This document shows positions 19,384 through 28,337 of a stretch of 43,341 nt of DNA, piece after piece (position 1 is the first letter of the stretch; each line of letters opens with the position of its first letter). The notes under the pieces were generated by a model. It was not told the DNA's origin, ran no database searches, and worked only from the letters and a program-made list of their open reading frames with translations. Made by a program: the position numbers and the translations under genes. The DNA lies in assembly GCA_021737565.1 (NCBI GenBank), contig JAIPDS010000012.1:1-43341 (forward strand). Direction: 5' to 3'. Source of the stretch: Desulfobacteraceae bacterium (GTDB lineage: Bacteria; Desulfobacterota; Desulfobacteria; Desulfobacterales; Desulfosalsimonadaceae).

Positions 19384-20742
19384 ATGAAAAAGAAAAGTTT
19401 TTCCGGGTTTTTGGAAGAGATTGCCGCAGGCCCCAAAGCACCCGGGCATTCTTATATTTTATCCGGATACACCTACGAAGATATATATGCAATGGCCTGC
19501 AGTCTGCAACGTCATTTTCCCGAAGACAGGCAGGAATCGGTATGTCTGTGTACCAGGGATCGGGCAGTGACTGCTGCTGCCCTGCTTGCGGCAATAACCC
19601 GGCCGGTCACCCTCTTGATCCCCTATTCCTTTACAGCGGATGTGCTTTCCCGGACGCATCAGGCATGTGCATTTTCAAAGGCAATTTCTGATACCTCTGT
19701 GCCGGTTCCCGGTGGTGTGGAAACCGTAATTCCGGAGCATGAGCATACCTCCGGAAACAAGCTTGATCATGCAGGCATACGTGATCCTGACAGCGTGTTT
19801 GTCAGACTTTTTACCGGAGGCTCCACCCGGGAGCCCAGAATCTGGTCCAAAACCATCCGCAACCTTTTCGGAGAGGCGCTTTATCACGCGCGAAAACTGG
19901 AAGTAACAGAAAAGGACCTTTTTGCGGCAACTGTGCCGGCATATCATATTTACGGACTTTTGTTCTCGGTACTCACTCCATTTGTGGCCTGCGCATCAGT
20001 AATTGGCGGAGAATTGACCTATCCGCGCGAAATCCGGGATGCTGTCGGCAGAAACCTCTCAACCATTCTGGTGAGCATTCCGCTTCATTACAGAATGCTG
20101 GCCTGCACGGAATTCAAGGCAGAGGCCCTGCGGTGTGCTCTTTCATCCGCAGCCCGGCTCGAAGCTGAAGACAGCCGGGCTTTTTACAGGCAGACCGGAC
20201 TGGGAATAACCGAAGTCTTCGGTTCCACCGAAACCGGAGGGATCGCTACCCGGCTGTGTACCAGAAAACAACCCCATTTCACACCTTTTGACTGCATTGA
20301 CTGGAAAATCGTTGATCACCTGCTTGCCATCCGCTCGGATTTTATCTCCCCGGAGCTTCCCATAGACACGGAAGGTTTTTTTGTCACCAGTGACAGGGCA
20401 AAAGCTGTGGGGCCCAATGGTTTCCAGCTTGCGGGACGTGCAGACCATATCGTCAAAGTCGGGGGCAGGCGCGTGGATCTCGAGGAAATAAAGTCCGCGA
20501 TTGTCGGCATGACCGGGGTTAAAGATGCTGCTGTAATTTGTACCGGAGACTGCAGCAGCCGGGGAGCCGAGATCAGGGCACTTGTGGCTGCAGATATCGG
20601 CAGTGATGAAATCCGGAGGTATTTAAAAAATCGGGTTCCGGACTATGCGGTTCCCAGACGTATACGGGTCGTGGAACGCATCCCTGTCTCCCCTGCGGGC
20701 AAGTACGAAAGCACTGAAATTCATAGGCTGCTGGCCCCGTAA
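19384..20742 (+). CDS. AMP-dependent acyl/aryl ligase of the lipid cluster (ApeH-like)
   Basis: The 452-residue ANL-family enzyme should activate a carboxylic acid with ATP to acyl-AMP and hand it to CoA or ACP. The phosphate-binding loop is FTGGSTREPR (about 143-152), a variant of SGSTGxPK. EVFGSTETGG (about 277) corresponds to the aromatic/adenine motif, SDRAKAVGPNGFQLAGRAD and VKVGGRRVDLEEI form the hinge region, and SPAGKYES near the end holds the catalytic Lys. It is shorter than typical acyl-CoA synthetases. In aryl polyene clusters the ligase ApeH loads the starter acid. Here starter identity is unknown because no ammonia lyase or chorismate lyase gene is seen. Confidence 0.82.
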   Translation: MKKKSFSGFLEEIAAGPKAPGHSYILSGYTYEDIYAMACSLQRHFPEDRQESVCLCTRDRAVTAAALLAAITRPVTLLIPYSFTADVLSRTHQACAFSKAISDTSVPVPGGVETVIPEHEHTSGNKLDHAGIRDPDSVFVRLFTGGSTREPRIWSKTIRNLFGEALYHARKLEVTEKDLFAATVPAYHIYGLLFSVLTPFVACASVIGGELTYPREIRDAVGRNLSTILVSIPLHYRMLACTEFKAEALRCALSSAARLEAEDSRAFYRQTGLGITEVFGSTETGGIATRLCTRKQPHFTPFDCIDWKIVDHLLAIRSDFISPELPIDTEGFFVTSDRAKAVGPNGFQLAGRADHIVKVGGRRVDLEEIKSAIVGMTGVKDAAVICTGDCSSRGAEIRALVAADIGSDEIRRYLKNRVPDYAVPRRIRVVERIPVSPAGKYESTEIHRLLAP

Positions 20743-20764
20743 ACATATAAAATTCCTTTAAATA

Positions 20765-21127
20765 CTATAAAGCAGCTTGCGCCGCGGTAATCCGTCCTTT
20801 ACAGGCTGTTTCATCGTTAACCGTGATTTGAAATGAATAAAGCCCCTGTTTGCCTTCCACGGGGATGGCGGCAACATGGATGGCTTCATCGGGCCTTATG
20901 ACGCGCCTGTATTTAACGCGGTTGACTGACTCGGGATTTTGCTGCCTGCCGGTTGCTTGCTGAATCACATCAAAAACGATTCCAAGCTGTGCAATTGCCG
21001 GCAGTATAGGATCGCCCGGAAAGTGACCTGAAAACCAGGGCGAATCTGAAGGCACCACTGCTTTTGCATAAATTCGTCCCGAAGACAGGGTCTCCAGATA
21101 TTCCAGACGATACCAGTTGCTTTGCAT
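20765..21127 (-). CDS. Hotdog-fold 3-hydroxyacyl-ACP dehydratase (ApeI-like)
   Basis: The 120-residue single hotdog domain has the FabZ/FabA signature GHFPGDPILP with His35 as the likely catalytic base. The FabZ glutamate of the central helix is missing; the corresponding stretch is AIAQLGIVFDV. Small dehydratases of the ApeI type share this feature and act together with an ApeP-type partner. A partner-like protein is encoded at 36300-36734. The gene faces away from the thioesterase operon and is the only minus-strand gene between two plus-strand blocks. It most likely dehydrates 3-hydroxyacyl intermediates during polyene building. Confidence 0.8.
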   Translation of the reverse strand: MQSNWYRLEYLETLSSGRIYAKAVVPSDSPWFSGHFPGDPILPAIAQLGIVFDVIQQATGRQQNPESVNRVKYRRVIRPDEAIHVAAIPVEGKQGLYSFQITVNDETACKGRITAAQAAL

Positions 21128-21272
21128 TTAGCAGTGCAATCATTTTTTTGACGATTGTATGATACTTCAATCCGTGTTTATCAACTCTGCAGTGATCCAT
21201 CTATAAAGATAATCAGCGCCTTTGTCAACTCTGATAAAAAGACCGGAAGGCCGGGTAAAAGGTGCATAAAAC

Positions 21273-21301
21273 TTGACAATAAGCACCCGGAGCTTTAGGA
21301 T
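21273..21301 (+). promoter_or_regulatory. Sigma-70-type promoter for the thioesterase operon
   Basis: A perfect TTGACA (21273-21278) is followed after 17 bases by TAGGAT (21296-21301), about 70 bases before the thioesterase start. It probably drives the long operon that runs to the polysaccharide deacetylase gene. Sequence match only. Confidence 0.5.
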
Positions 21302-21370
21302 ATATAAATTTTCTGCCTGCACGACAATGTTTGTCCCGGGGGCAGATAAACAACACAGGCCGGGAATGCA

Positions 21371-21793
21371 ATGAAAAAATCCGATCCTGACAAAACCTGC
21401 GAACAAAAGTTCTCGGTGCCGTTTCACGACCTTGATCCCATGAAGGTGATGTGGCACGGCAACTATTTCAAATATTTTGACATCACCCGGGATGCCCTTT
21501 TCCGCAAGCTCGGGGTGGACCTCTACCAGGTATACAGGGACACACAGTATATTTTTCCCATTATCCGCACCAGCATCAAGCATGTCTTCCCCCTGCGGTT
21601 CAGGGATGAATTTATATGCCGGGCCGTGTTAAAGGCAGTAGACTACAAGATCACGGTTGCCTTTGAAATCCGGATGGCCGAAGACAACCGCGTCAGTGCC
21701 AGGGGTAAAAGCGAGCAGGCGGCCATCAAAATTCCGGAGATGGAAACAATGCTCCGCATTCCCGATGAAATCCGCGAATCACTTGGATTTTAA
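21371..21793 (+). CDS. 4HBT-type (YbgC-like) acyl thioesterase
   Basis: The 140-residue hotdog thioesterase carries the FHDLDPMKVMWHGNYFKYFD segment, which matches the 4-hydroxybenzoyl-CoA thioesterase signature with its catalytic Asp and the HxNYF pattern. It should hydrolyse acyl-CoA or acyl-ACP thioesters in the cytosol. It opens the large operon, ending 2 bases before the DAK2-DegV gene. In aryl polyene clusters a thioesterase of this class is common and may release or proofread chains. Pairing with a fatty-acid-kinase-like gene suggests a free acid as intermediate (inference). Confidence 0.82.
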   Translation: MKKSDPDKTCEQKFSVPFHDLDPMKVMWHGNYFKYFDITRDALFRKLGVDLYQVYRDTQYIFPIIRTSIKHVFPLRFRDEFICRAVLKAVDYKITVAFEIRMAEDNRVSARGKSEQAAIKIPEMETMLRIPDEIRESLGF

Positions 21794-21795
21794 AT

Positions 21796-23535
21796 ATGGA
21801 TCATAACATAAAGCCGGCAGAAGCCTTTATCACAGGATATGAAAGACTTGGCGCCTGGTCCGGGGTTCTCGATGAAATCAATGTCTTTCCGGTAGCTGAC
21901 GGAGACACCGGCAGAAATTTAATGATCAGTCTCGCCCCCCTGCGCGGAATCCGGGAAATGGATACAGAGGAAGCCCGCCGCAGGCTGCTGTTTACAGCAA
22001 AAGGCAACTCCGGCAATATTGCCGCAGGTTTCGTGGCGGAACTGCTTTCCGCTGACAGTTTTAAGCGGCTGCAGTCCGCGGCAAAGGCAGGGAGCCTGAA
22101 CTCCAGGAAAGCGGTCCGCGATCCCATGCCGGGCACCATGCTTACGGTGATAGACCGGTTTTCAGAGGCGATAGCTAAACTTGATAACCCAGGTTATGAC
22201 GAAAATTCTCTGGAGCCGGTAATCGACCGCATCCAGGAGGGGGTAAGCCAGACCCTTTATATGCTGCCTGTTCTCAAGGCCGCAGGAGTGGTGGATGCCG
22301 GAGCCCTGGGAATGTTTTTGTTTCTGGAAGGTTTTTTGAAGGGATTTTTTGATCGTGCTCATGGATTCAGGTCGATTCCCGGGATTTTCGGCGAGAGCCT
22401 GAAAATATCCCCGGATTTTGAGCAGTCCGCGGAAAAAGGCTATTGTGTCGACTTTGTGGTGCGCATGGATGAGAAATCCGGCCTCGCAGCCGGGGAGCTC
22501 GCAGATGCGGACAGCAGCGCCCTTGTCTATACTTACCGGGATTATGCAAAGATCCATCTGCACACAGACAATGCAGAAGCCCTGAAACAAAAAGTTGAAA
22601 ATATGGGGCGAATAGTTGAGTGGAGCCAGGATGATCTGGCCGGCCAGGTTGCCGATTTCCGTAAGCCTGAAACCAGGGGAGTCGTCCATATAGTCACGGA
22701 TGCTGCTGGCTCCCTGACCCGCTCCCAGGCGCGCCGCCTGGGAATTACGCTGCTGGAAAGCTATGTTACCCTGGGTGAAACCTGTGCACCCGAGACATGC
22801 GTTGATCCTGAGAAGCTTTATCCGGCCATGCGCCGCCGGGTTCCGGCATCCACGTCCCAGGCCTCTGTGTTTGAACGCCATCAGCATTACGAGCGCCTGC
22901 TGGCACAGTATCAAAACGTGCTCTATATGTGCGTAGGCTCTGTATACACCGGCAATTACCAGGTGGCAGTGGACTGGAAAAATAAACATGACCAGCAAAA
23001 TCGGTTCACGGTAATCGATACCGGCGCGGCCTCGGGCCGGCTTGCCGCTGCTGTAATTGCAACCGCAAAATACTCCGCCCGGGCTAAAACACCTCACCAG
23101 GTAATTGAATTTGCGCAAAAAGCCGTGGAAAACAGCGGGGAATATATCTTTCTCGAGGAGCTGAAATATCTTGCCGCAGGAGGGCGCATGTCAAAGACCG
23201 GGGCGTTTTTCGGAGACATTCTGCACATGAAGCCTGTTGTAACTCCAACTTCCCGGGGGGCGGAAAAAGTCGGTATTGTAAGAAACACCCGGGCCCAGCT
23301 TGATTTTGCAGTAAAGCGGCTCACCGAAAACCTGCGGGATAAACCGACCCCCCTGGTACTGCTTGAATACACAGATAACCGGAAATGGGTGGAGGACCAC
23401 GCATTAACAGAGATCCGGCGGATTTTGCCCGGCGCCGAAATTGTCCTCCAGCCGCTGTCTCTGACCTCAGGTGTACATATCGGCCCGGGGGCTTGGGCGG
23501 TAGCCTATTGCAGCCTGCAGCCGGAAGAAAAATAG
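21796..23535 (+). CDS. DAK2-DegV fusion (FakA-FakB-like fatty acid kinase)
   Basis: The 579-residue protein joins two halves that are normally separate. Residues 1-200 resemble the dihydroxyacetone-kinase-like DAK2 domain of FakA, with the nucleotide/Mg motif NVFPVADGDTGRN (29-41), KGNSGNI and VVDAGALGM. A middle region (205-290) resembles the FakA second domain. Residues from about 295 to the end form a DegV/FakB fatty-acid-binding domain (IVTDAAGSL, STSQASV, YTGNYQVA, TGAASGRLA, AAGGRMSK). In Firmicutes FakA phosphorylates a fatty acid bound to FakB to acyl phosphate. A fused version in this operon could activate a cluster-made or imported acid for transfer to a lipid. Substrate is unknown. 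Confidence 0.85.
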   Translation: MDHNIKPAEAFITGYERLGAWSGVLDEINVFPVADGDTGRNLMISLAPLRGIREMDTEEARRRLLFTAKGNSGNIAAGFVAELLSADSFKRLQSAAKAGSLNSRKAVRDPMPGTMLTVIDRFSEAIAKLDNPGYDENSLEPVIDRIQEGVSQTLYMLPVLKAAGVVDAGALGMFLFLEGFLKGFFDRAHGFRSIPGIFGESLKISPDFEQSAEKGYCVDFVVRMDEKSGLAAGELADADSSALVYTYRDYAKIHLHTDNAEALKQKVENMGRIVEWSQDDLAGQVADFRKPETRGVVHIVTDAAGSLTRSQARRLGITLLESYVTLGETCAPETCVDPEKLYPAMRRRVPASTSQASVFERHQHYERLLAQYQNVLYMCVGSVYTGNYQVAVDWKNKHDQQNRFTVIDTGAASGRLAAAVIATAKYSARAKTPHQVIEFAQKAVENSGEYIFLEELKYLAAGGRMSKTGAFFGDILHMKPVVTPTSRGAEKVGIVRNTRAQLDFAVKRLTENLRDKPTPLVLLEYTDNRKWVEDHALTEIRRILPGAEIVLQPLSLTSGVHIGPGAWAVAYCSLQPEEK

Positions 23536-23538
23536 TTC

Positions 23539-24312
23539 ATGCGACCAGTTGACGCAAACAAAAGGCAGCAGCCGGAATTAACAGCCCAAAAACCCCGGTT
23601 TGCAGTTGTTATCCCGGCATACAATCACGCACGTACCGTGGAAGATGTAATAGCGGAAGTTTTAAAACTGGGGCTGCCCGTATTCGTGGTTGATGACGGC
23701 TCAACCGATGACACTGCCGGGCGTATAAGCCGGTTTTCGGATGTCCGAACTCTGCGGCATGAAAAAAACCAGGGAAAAGGAGCGGCCCTTTTAACCGGCT
23801 TTTTGGAAGCCATGCAGATCGCGGATTGGGCAATCACACTGGATGCAGACGGTCAGCACAATCCCGCGGATGCCGCCGCCATGATGCAGGCAGCCAGGAA
23901 ATACGAAAAAGCCCTGATTGTGGGACACCGCACAGGCATGGACCACGGGCACGTACACTGGACAAGCCGGTTTGGCAGAAAATTTTCCAATTTCTGGGTT
24001 CGGGCAAGCGGAGGTCCGAAAATATCTGATTCACAGAGCGGTTACCGTATTTATCCCCTGCCTGAGGCGGCCCGCCTGGATGTGAAATCCAGACGGTTTG
24101 AATTTGAGGTGGAAATTCTGGTACGGGCACACTGGAAAGGCATACCCATAGCCGAAGTGCCCGTGGGGGTGAGCTACCTGCCGCCGGGGCAGCGCATTTC
24201 CCATTTCAGGCCGTGGCGGGATTTTTTAAGAAACGCCGCAACATTTGCCGGCCTGATGATGCGCAGGTTTTTATACAGGCGGCAAAAAAATCCGTCTGAA
24301 AACAAAGTGTGA
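23539..24312 (+). CDS. GT2 family glycosyltransferase (dolichyl-phosphate-mannose-synthase-like)
   Basis: The 257-residue GT-A fold enzyme has VIPAYNHARTV, VVDDGSTDDT, KNQGKGAALLTGF and the metal-binding DADGQHNP motif. There is no membrane segment except a possible amphipathic C-terminus. It would transfer a sugar from a nucleotide donor, perhaps to a lipid acceptor. It starts 4 bases after the DAK2-DegV stop, and its end overlaps the exporter start by GTGA. GT2 enzymes are a standard part of aryl polyene clusters, where they are thought to glycosylate the lipid product. The donor and acceptor cannot be read here. Confidence 0.88.
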   Translation: MRPVDANKRQQPELTAQKPRFAVVIPAYNHARTVEDVIAEVLKLGLPVFVVDDGSTDDTAGRISRFSDVRTLRHEKNQGKGAALLTGFLEAMQIADWAITLDADGQHNPADAAAMMQAARKYEKALIVGHRTGMDHGHVHWTSRFGRKFSNFWVRASGGPKISDSQSGYRIYPLPEAARLDVKSRRFEFEVEILVRAHWKGIPIAEVPVGVSYLPPGQRISHFRPWRDFLRNAATFAGLMMRRFLYRRQKNPSENKV

Positions 24313-27300
24313 TACCATTGCCAGTATTCTCAGGATACAGACCGCTTAAAAGCCTTGTGTTTGCTCTTGCTTTCATGCTGGCAATCGTTGCCGTTGTATC
24401 CGTGTTCAATCTGAGATTTGAAACCAATGTTATCAAATCCCTACCCACCGGCAACGCGGCAATGGAACACGGCGCACACGTCCTTGAGCATCATCCTTAC
24501 CAGAACCGTATTTTCATTGATCTCGGAGTCAAAGAAAAAGATCCGGACAGACTTGTGGAAGCCGCAGAGTTTGTTGAGGCAAGGCTTCGCAAAAGCGGGC
24601 TGTTTAAAACCGTAGGCACAGGGGAAATGGGCAGGCTTTTCCCGGAGCTAATATCTCACGTGTCAGAAAATCTGCCCCTGCTGTTTACACCCCGGGAACT
24701 TGAAAACGAAGTAGCCCCGCTTCTGGAAAAAAACAACCTTGAACAAAGACTCCGGCAAAATCTGTCCCGGTTATATACCATGGAAAATATGGGCAGGTCC
24801 TGGCTTATTTTAAAAGACCCCATGGATTTAAGCAGTCTGGTCTTAAAAAAGCTCAGACATTTACTGCCCGCCCGTGAGGTAAACTTCCGCAAAGGCCAGC
24901 TTTTGTCTGCAGACGGGCGTCATCTTCTTGTCACAGCAACTCCTGAGGCAGACAGCACCGGCGCGGAGTCTGCCCGAAGAATCGACAGGGCCATTGAAAA
25001 AACCAGCACGATACTTGAGCAGAAATTTAAGGATTCCGGCGGGGAGATCACAATAACCCCCGTGGGCGCCTATCGGGCGGTAATAGACAATGAAACCGCC
25101 GCCAAATCAGACACTAAAAATGCCCTGTCATTAGCCACCCTGGGAATTGCACTTCTGCTGATACTTTCTTTTCCCCGGCCGTATATCGGCCTGCTGGCTT
25201 TTTTACCCGCGGTATTCGGCACCGTGTGCGCCCTTGCCTTCTATTCCATCTGGCACAGCTCTATTTCCGTGATGTCAATCGGATTCGGCGGCGCCATTAT
25301 TTCCATAACTGTGGACCACGGGATCTCCTATCTCCTGTTTTTGGATCAGCCGTATGAAACAAGCGGCAAAAAAGTCTCCAGGGAAGTAAGAGCCGTTGCC
25401 CTGATCGCGGCGCTGACCTCGGCCGGGGCATTTTTCATGCTGACTTTCAGCGGATTTCCTGTTCTCGCTGAAATCGGTCAGTTTGCAGCATTCGGCATCG
25501 CCTTTTCCTTTATATTTGTCCATTCCTGTTTTCCGCTTATTTTTCCTACGTTAAAACCCGCCAAGCGCGGAAAAAGGCTTTTGCTGCAACGGGGCGTGGA
25601 CCGGATCGCGGCTTCTGGAGGCGGGTACAAGCCCGCAGCTGCACTGGCGTTTTTGGCGGTAATGGCTTTTTTTGCAGATCCTGAATTCAGCGTGGACATT
25701 TCATCAATGAATACCGTACGCGAGGAAACGCTTGCCGCTGAAAATCTGGTTTCAGACGTCTGGGGACAAAAGCTTTTTGAAAAAATTTACCTTATGGCAG
25801 AGGCTAAGAATTTGCAAGCCCTGCAGCGGCAAAGCGACCATCTTGCAGGATACATGGAAGCTGAAAAAGCAGACAAAACAATTTCAGAGGCTTTTTTGCC
25901 ATCCGCAGTATTTCCGGGAAAACAGCGGTGCAAAGAAAATCTGGCGGCATGGCGCTCCTTCTGGCGGGAGCATGACAGAAATCTTCTTGAAAAAAAGATC
26001 CGCATGGCTGCATCATCACTCGGCATGCAGGATTCGGTGTTTTCCGGCGTCTATGAGGCAGACACTGCCGAGTGCGGCAGTGGACTTGCGATTCCCCAAA
26101 AATTCCACGAGTTGCTTGGCATATATCAGGCCAGAAATTCCGGGAAATGGATGCTGTTTACCACCCTTGCCCCCGGGCAAAATTATGATCCAAAGGAATT
26201 TTTCAACAAGTATTCCGACAAAGACGGGATTTACGTGTTTGATCCCGATTATTACTCAGGGGCCGTGAGTCTTCATCTATCAAATACTTTCACCAGCATG
26301 CTGATTTTTATAGGAGTCAGCATCACGGTTCTACTCCTGCTGCTTTTCATGGATCTTGTTTTAACCGTGATTGCGCTTTTGCCGATCTGCTTTTCCCTGA
26401 TATGCACGCTCGGGGTTATTTCTCTGATCGGGTTACCGCTAAACATACCCGGGCTGATGCTTTCGGTGGTGGTTCTGGGCATGGGCCTGGACTATTCACT
26501 CTACCTCGTGCGAGCATATCAACGCTACAGGGACGAGGATCATCCGTACCAGTCCCATATACGAATGACCGTGTTTCTTGCCGGAGTTTCAACTCTTATC
26601 GGCTTCGGCGCCCTGGCCTTAGGTGAGCACAACCTGATGAAAAGTCTTGGACAGGTGCTTGTCATTGGCATCGGTTTTGTAATGACAGGGGCATTCGCCC
26701 TGCTGCCTTTTTTTCTCAGATATATGTTTCAGCCTGTACGGTTTTCAACAGAGCCCGTAACTCCCGGCTCAGGGATGCATAAGAAGAGATTTTTAAGGCT
26801 TTTCCGGCACTTAGAAGCATATCCCCGGCTTTTCGCAAGATTCAAGCACAAGGCTGATCCCATATTTTCGGAGCTGCCCGGGCTGATTTCCAATCCTTCA
26901 ACCGTGATTGATATCGGCTGCGGCTTTGGCGTTACTGCTGCGTGGCTTATATCGGCAAACCCGCGGATAAGGATTTACGGGGCCGATCCGAACCCGGAAC
27001 GAGCCAGGATTGCCGGCAGGATCGTGGATACCCGCGGCAGGATATACACTGCAGGTGCACCTGATCTGCCTGATTTTAACCTCAGGGCGGATCTGGCTTT
27101 AATGCTGGACATGCTGCATTACATTTCCGATGGCGAACTGAGGGAAACGCTTAAAAAACTCAGAAAAAACCTGCGGCCCGGAGCCGCTTTGCTCATCCGG
27201 GCCACGATAGCCACAAAAACGCCGGTTCCGATATTTCGCAGAATCGAGACTTTCCAAAACCGTCTGAAGGGGACAAGAACTTACTATCGCCGGCAGGAAC

Positions 27301-27413
27301 AAATAAAAACCCTGCTGGAGGAAAACGGCTTTGCCCTCTGCGTCGTTGGCCCCTCAGGTACGGACAGGGAAGAAACCTGGTTTCTGGCAGAAGCGCCTGG
27401 TGCAAATAAGTAG
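24309..27413 (+). CDS. MMPL/RND-type lipid exporter fused to a C-terminal methyltransferase
   Basis: The 1034-residue product begins with a GTG that overlaps the glycosyltransferase stop. Residues about 1-820 form an MMPL/RND-like transporter: an N-terminal helix, a periplasmic domain (about 35-260), several membrane helices with VDHGISYLL in the core, a second periplasmic domain (about 465-650), then the second helical bundle with MGLDYSLYLVRAY. These are the proton-relay Asp positions of such pumps. Residues about 822-1034 are a soluble class I SAM-dependent methyltransferase with VIDIGCGFG (motif I, about 865), YGADPNP, and a LMLDMLHYI segment. Exporter and methyltransferase are separate genes in typical aryl polyene clusters. 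There is no stop between them here. Confidence 0.87.
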   Translation: MIPLPVFSGYRPLKSLVFALAFMLAIVAVVSVFNLRFETNVIKSLPTGNAAMEHGAHVLEHHPYQNRIFIDLGVKEKDPDRLVEAAEFVEARLRKSGLFKTVGTGEMGRLFPELISHVSENLPLLFTPRELENEVAPLLEKNNLEQRLRQNLSRLYTMENMGRSWLILKDPMDLSSLVLKKLRHLLPAREVNFRKGQLLSADGRHLLVTATPEADSTGAESARRIDRAIEKTSTILEQKFKDSGGEITITPVGAYRAVIDNETAAKSDTKNALSLATLGIALLLILSFPRPYIGLLAFLPAVFGTVCALAFYSIWHSSISVMSIGFGGAIISITVDHGISYLLFLDQPYETSGKKVSREVRAVALIAALTSAGAFFMLTFSGFPVLAEIGQFAAFGIAFSFIFVHSCFPLIFPTLKPAKRGKRLLLQRGVDRIAASGGGYKPAAALAFLAVMAFFADPEFSVDISSMNTVREETLAAENLVSDVWGQKLFEKIYLMAEAKNLQALQRQSDHLAGYMEAEKADKTISEAFLPSAVFPGKQRCKENLAAWRSFWREHDRNLLEKKIRMAASSLGMQDSVFSGVYEADTAECGSGLAIPQKFHELLGIYQARNSGKWMLFTTLAPGQNYDPKEFFNKYSDKDGIYVFDPDYYSGAVSLHLSNTFTSMLIFIGVSITVLLLLLFMDLVLTVIALLPICFSLICTLGVISLIGLPLNIPGLMLSVVVLGMGLDYSLYLVRAYQRYRDEDHPYQSHIRMTVFLAGVSTLIGFGALALGEHNLMKSLGQVLVIGIGFVMTGAFALLPFFLRYMFQPVRFSTEPVTPGSGMHKKRFLRLFRHLEAYPRLFARFKHKADPIFSELPGLISNPSTVIDIGCGFGVTAAWLISANPRIRIYGADPNPERARIAGRIVDTRGRIYTAGAPDLPDFNLRADLALMLDMLHYISDGELRETLKKLRKNLRPGAALLIRATIATKTPVPIFRRIETFQNRLKGTRTYYRRQEQIKTLLEENGFALCVVGPSGTDREETWFLAEAPGANK

Positions 27414-27423
27414 GGATTTATTG

Positions 27424-28323
27424 ATGATTAACATTTTTTACAGGTGCATGGTTTATCTGGCGCGTAAATGGGGTATCTGGGTTTTTTATATAGCGGTTTG
27501 GATTGTTGCCGCAGGTTATTTTCTGTTTTTCCCCCTTAGAGTAGCTGCCAGTATGAGGTTTTACCGGGCCCTGTCTCCGCAACGCAACGCCCTGTATGCG
27601 CTCTGGTGCGCCTGGAAGCAGTTTCACGACTTTACCGGCATATATGTTGACAGGTATTTTTTTGAATTCGGGGGAAATATTGAATATACGTCAGAAGGGC
27701 TTCAGTATCTGCGCCGGGCTGTCAGGGAGCACAGCGGCGGAATTTTGCTGATGTCTCATGTAGGCAACTGGGAAGCTGCAGCCAGGCTTCTTAAAAAGGA
27801 AGGATTCCCTCTTCTTCTGTTTATGGGCCAAAAAGAAGGCGAACAGATAGAGAAAACCCAGAAAGCCAATCTTCAACAAAACGGCGTACAGATAGTCGCC
27901 AGCATGCAGGGGGCGGGCTCGCCCCTGGAAATTTTGGAGGGGGTCAAATACCTGCGCAAAGGCTGGTTTCTTTCAATGGCAGGGGATCGATCCGGAGACA
28001 ATGGCAACTCGTTTGTGGAGGCTGAATTTCTCGGCCACAGGGTCAGAGTTCCGGAAACACCGTATGTTCTGGCACTGGCTACAGGAGCGCCGGTTTTTGT
28101 ATTCTTCGCGTTCCGCAAAGGCCCGGGAAAATATCATTTCGCGGTTCATCCTCCCATGGAAGTGCGAGCAGAATCCCGCCGGTTACGAAAAAAAAGCATT
28201 GCAGATGCTGCACAGAAATACTGCCGGCTGCTGGAACAGGCGGTTTACAGGCATCCTTTTGAATGGCACCATTTTGAACCGTTTCTGGGGCCGAAAACCG
28301 GGACCGAAGATCAATCAGAATAA
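27424..28323 (+). CDS. LpxL/HtrB-family lipid acyltransferase
   Basis: The 299-residue protein has one N-terminal membrane segment (about 14-38) and the family catalytic HX4E motif MSHVGNWE, with downstream GDRSGDNG and PFEWHHFEPF. LpxL-type enzymes move acyl chains from ACP to lipid A precursors at the inner membrane. In aryl polyene clusters a member of this group is proposed to attach the polyene acyl chain to the lipid carrier. ATG 27424 is used, with TAGGGA upstream and 10 bases after the exporter stop; an earlier in-frame start at 27331 lies inside the exporter gene. Confidence 0.87.
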   Translation: MINIFYRCMVYLARKWGIWVFYIAVWIVAAGYFLFFPLRVAASMRFYRALSPQRNALYALWCAWKQFHDFTGIYVDRYFFEFGGNIEYTSEGLQYLRRAVREHSGGILLMSHVGNWEAAARLLKKEGFPLLLFMGQKEGEQIEKTQKANLQQNGVQIVASMQGAGSPLEILEGVKYLRKGWFLSMAGDRSGDNGNSFVEAEFLGHRVRVPETPYVLALATGAPVFVFFAFRKGPGKYHFAVHPPMEVRAESRRLRKKSIADAAQKYCRLLEQAVYRHPFEWHHFEPFLGPKTGTEDQSE

Positions 28324-28337
28324 GAAGTGCATATTCC

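Noticed and set aside
22162-23118. Minus-strand open frame of 318 codons
   Set aside because: Antisense to the DAK2-DegV gene, Cys/His/Gly-rich low-quality sequence typical of a shadow frame; the plus strand carries clear domain motifs.
26776-27413. Separate methyltransferase gene starting at ATG 26776
   Set aside because: No stop codon separates it from the exporter and no ribosome binding site is convincing, so a fusion is the simpler reading.
27331-27423. N-terminal extension of the LpxL-like protein
   Set aside because: The extension lies inside the exporter gene and adds no family sequence; ATG 27424 has a better start context.
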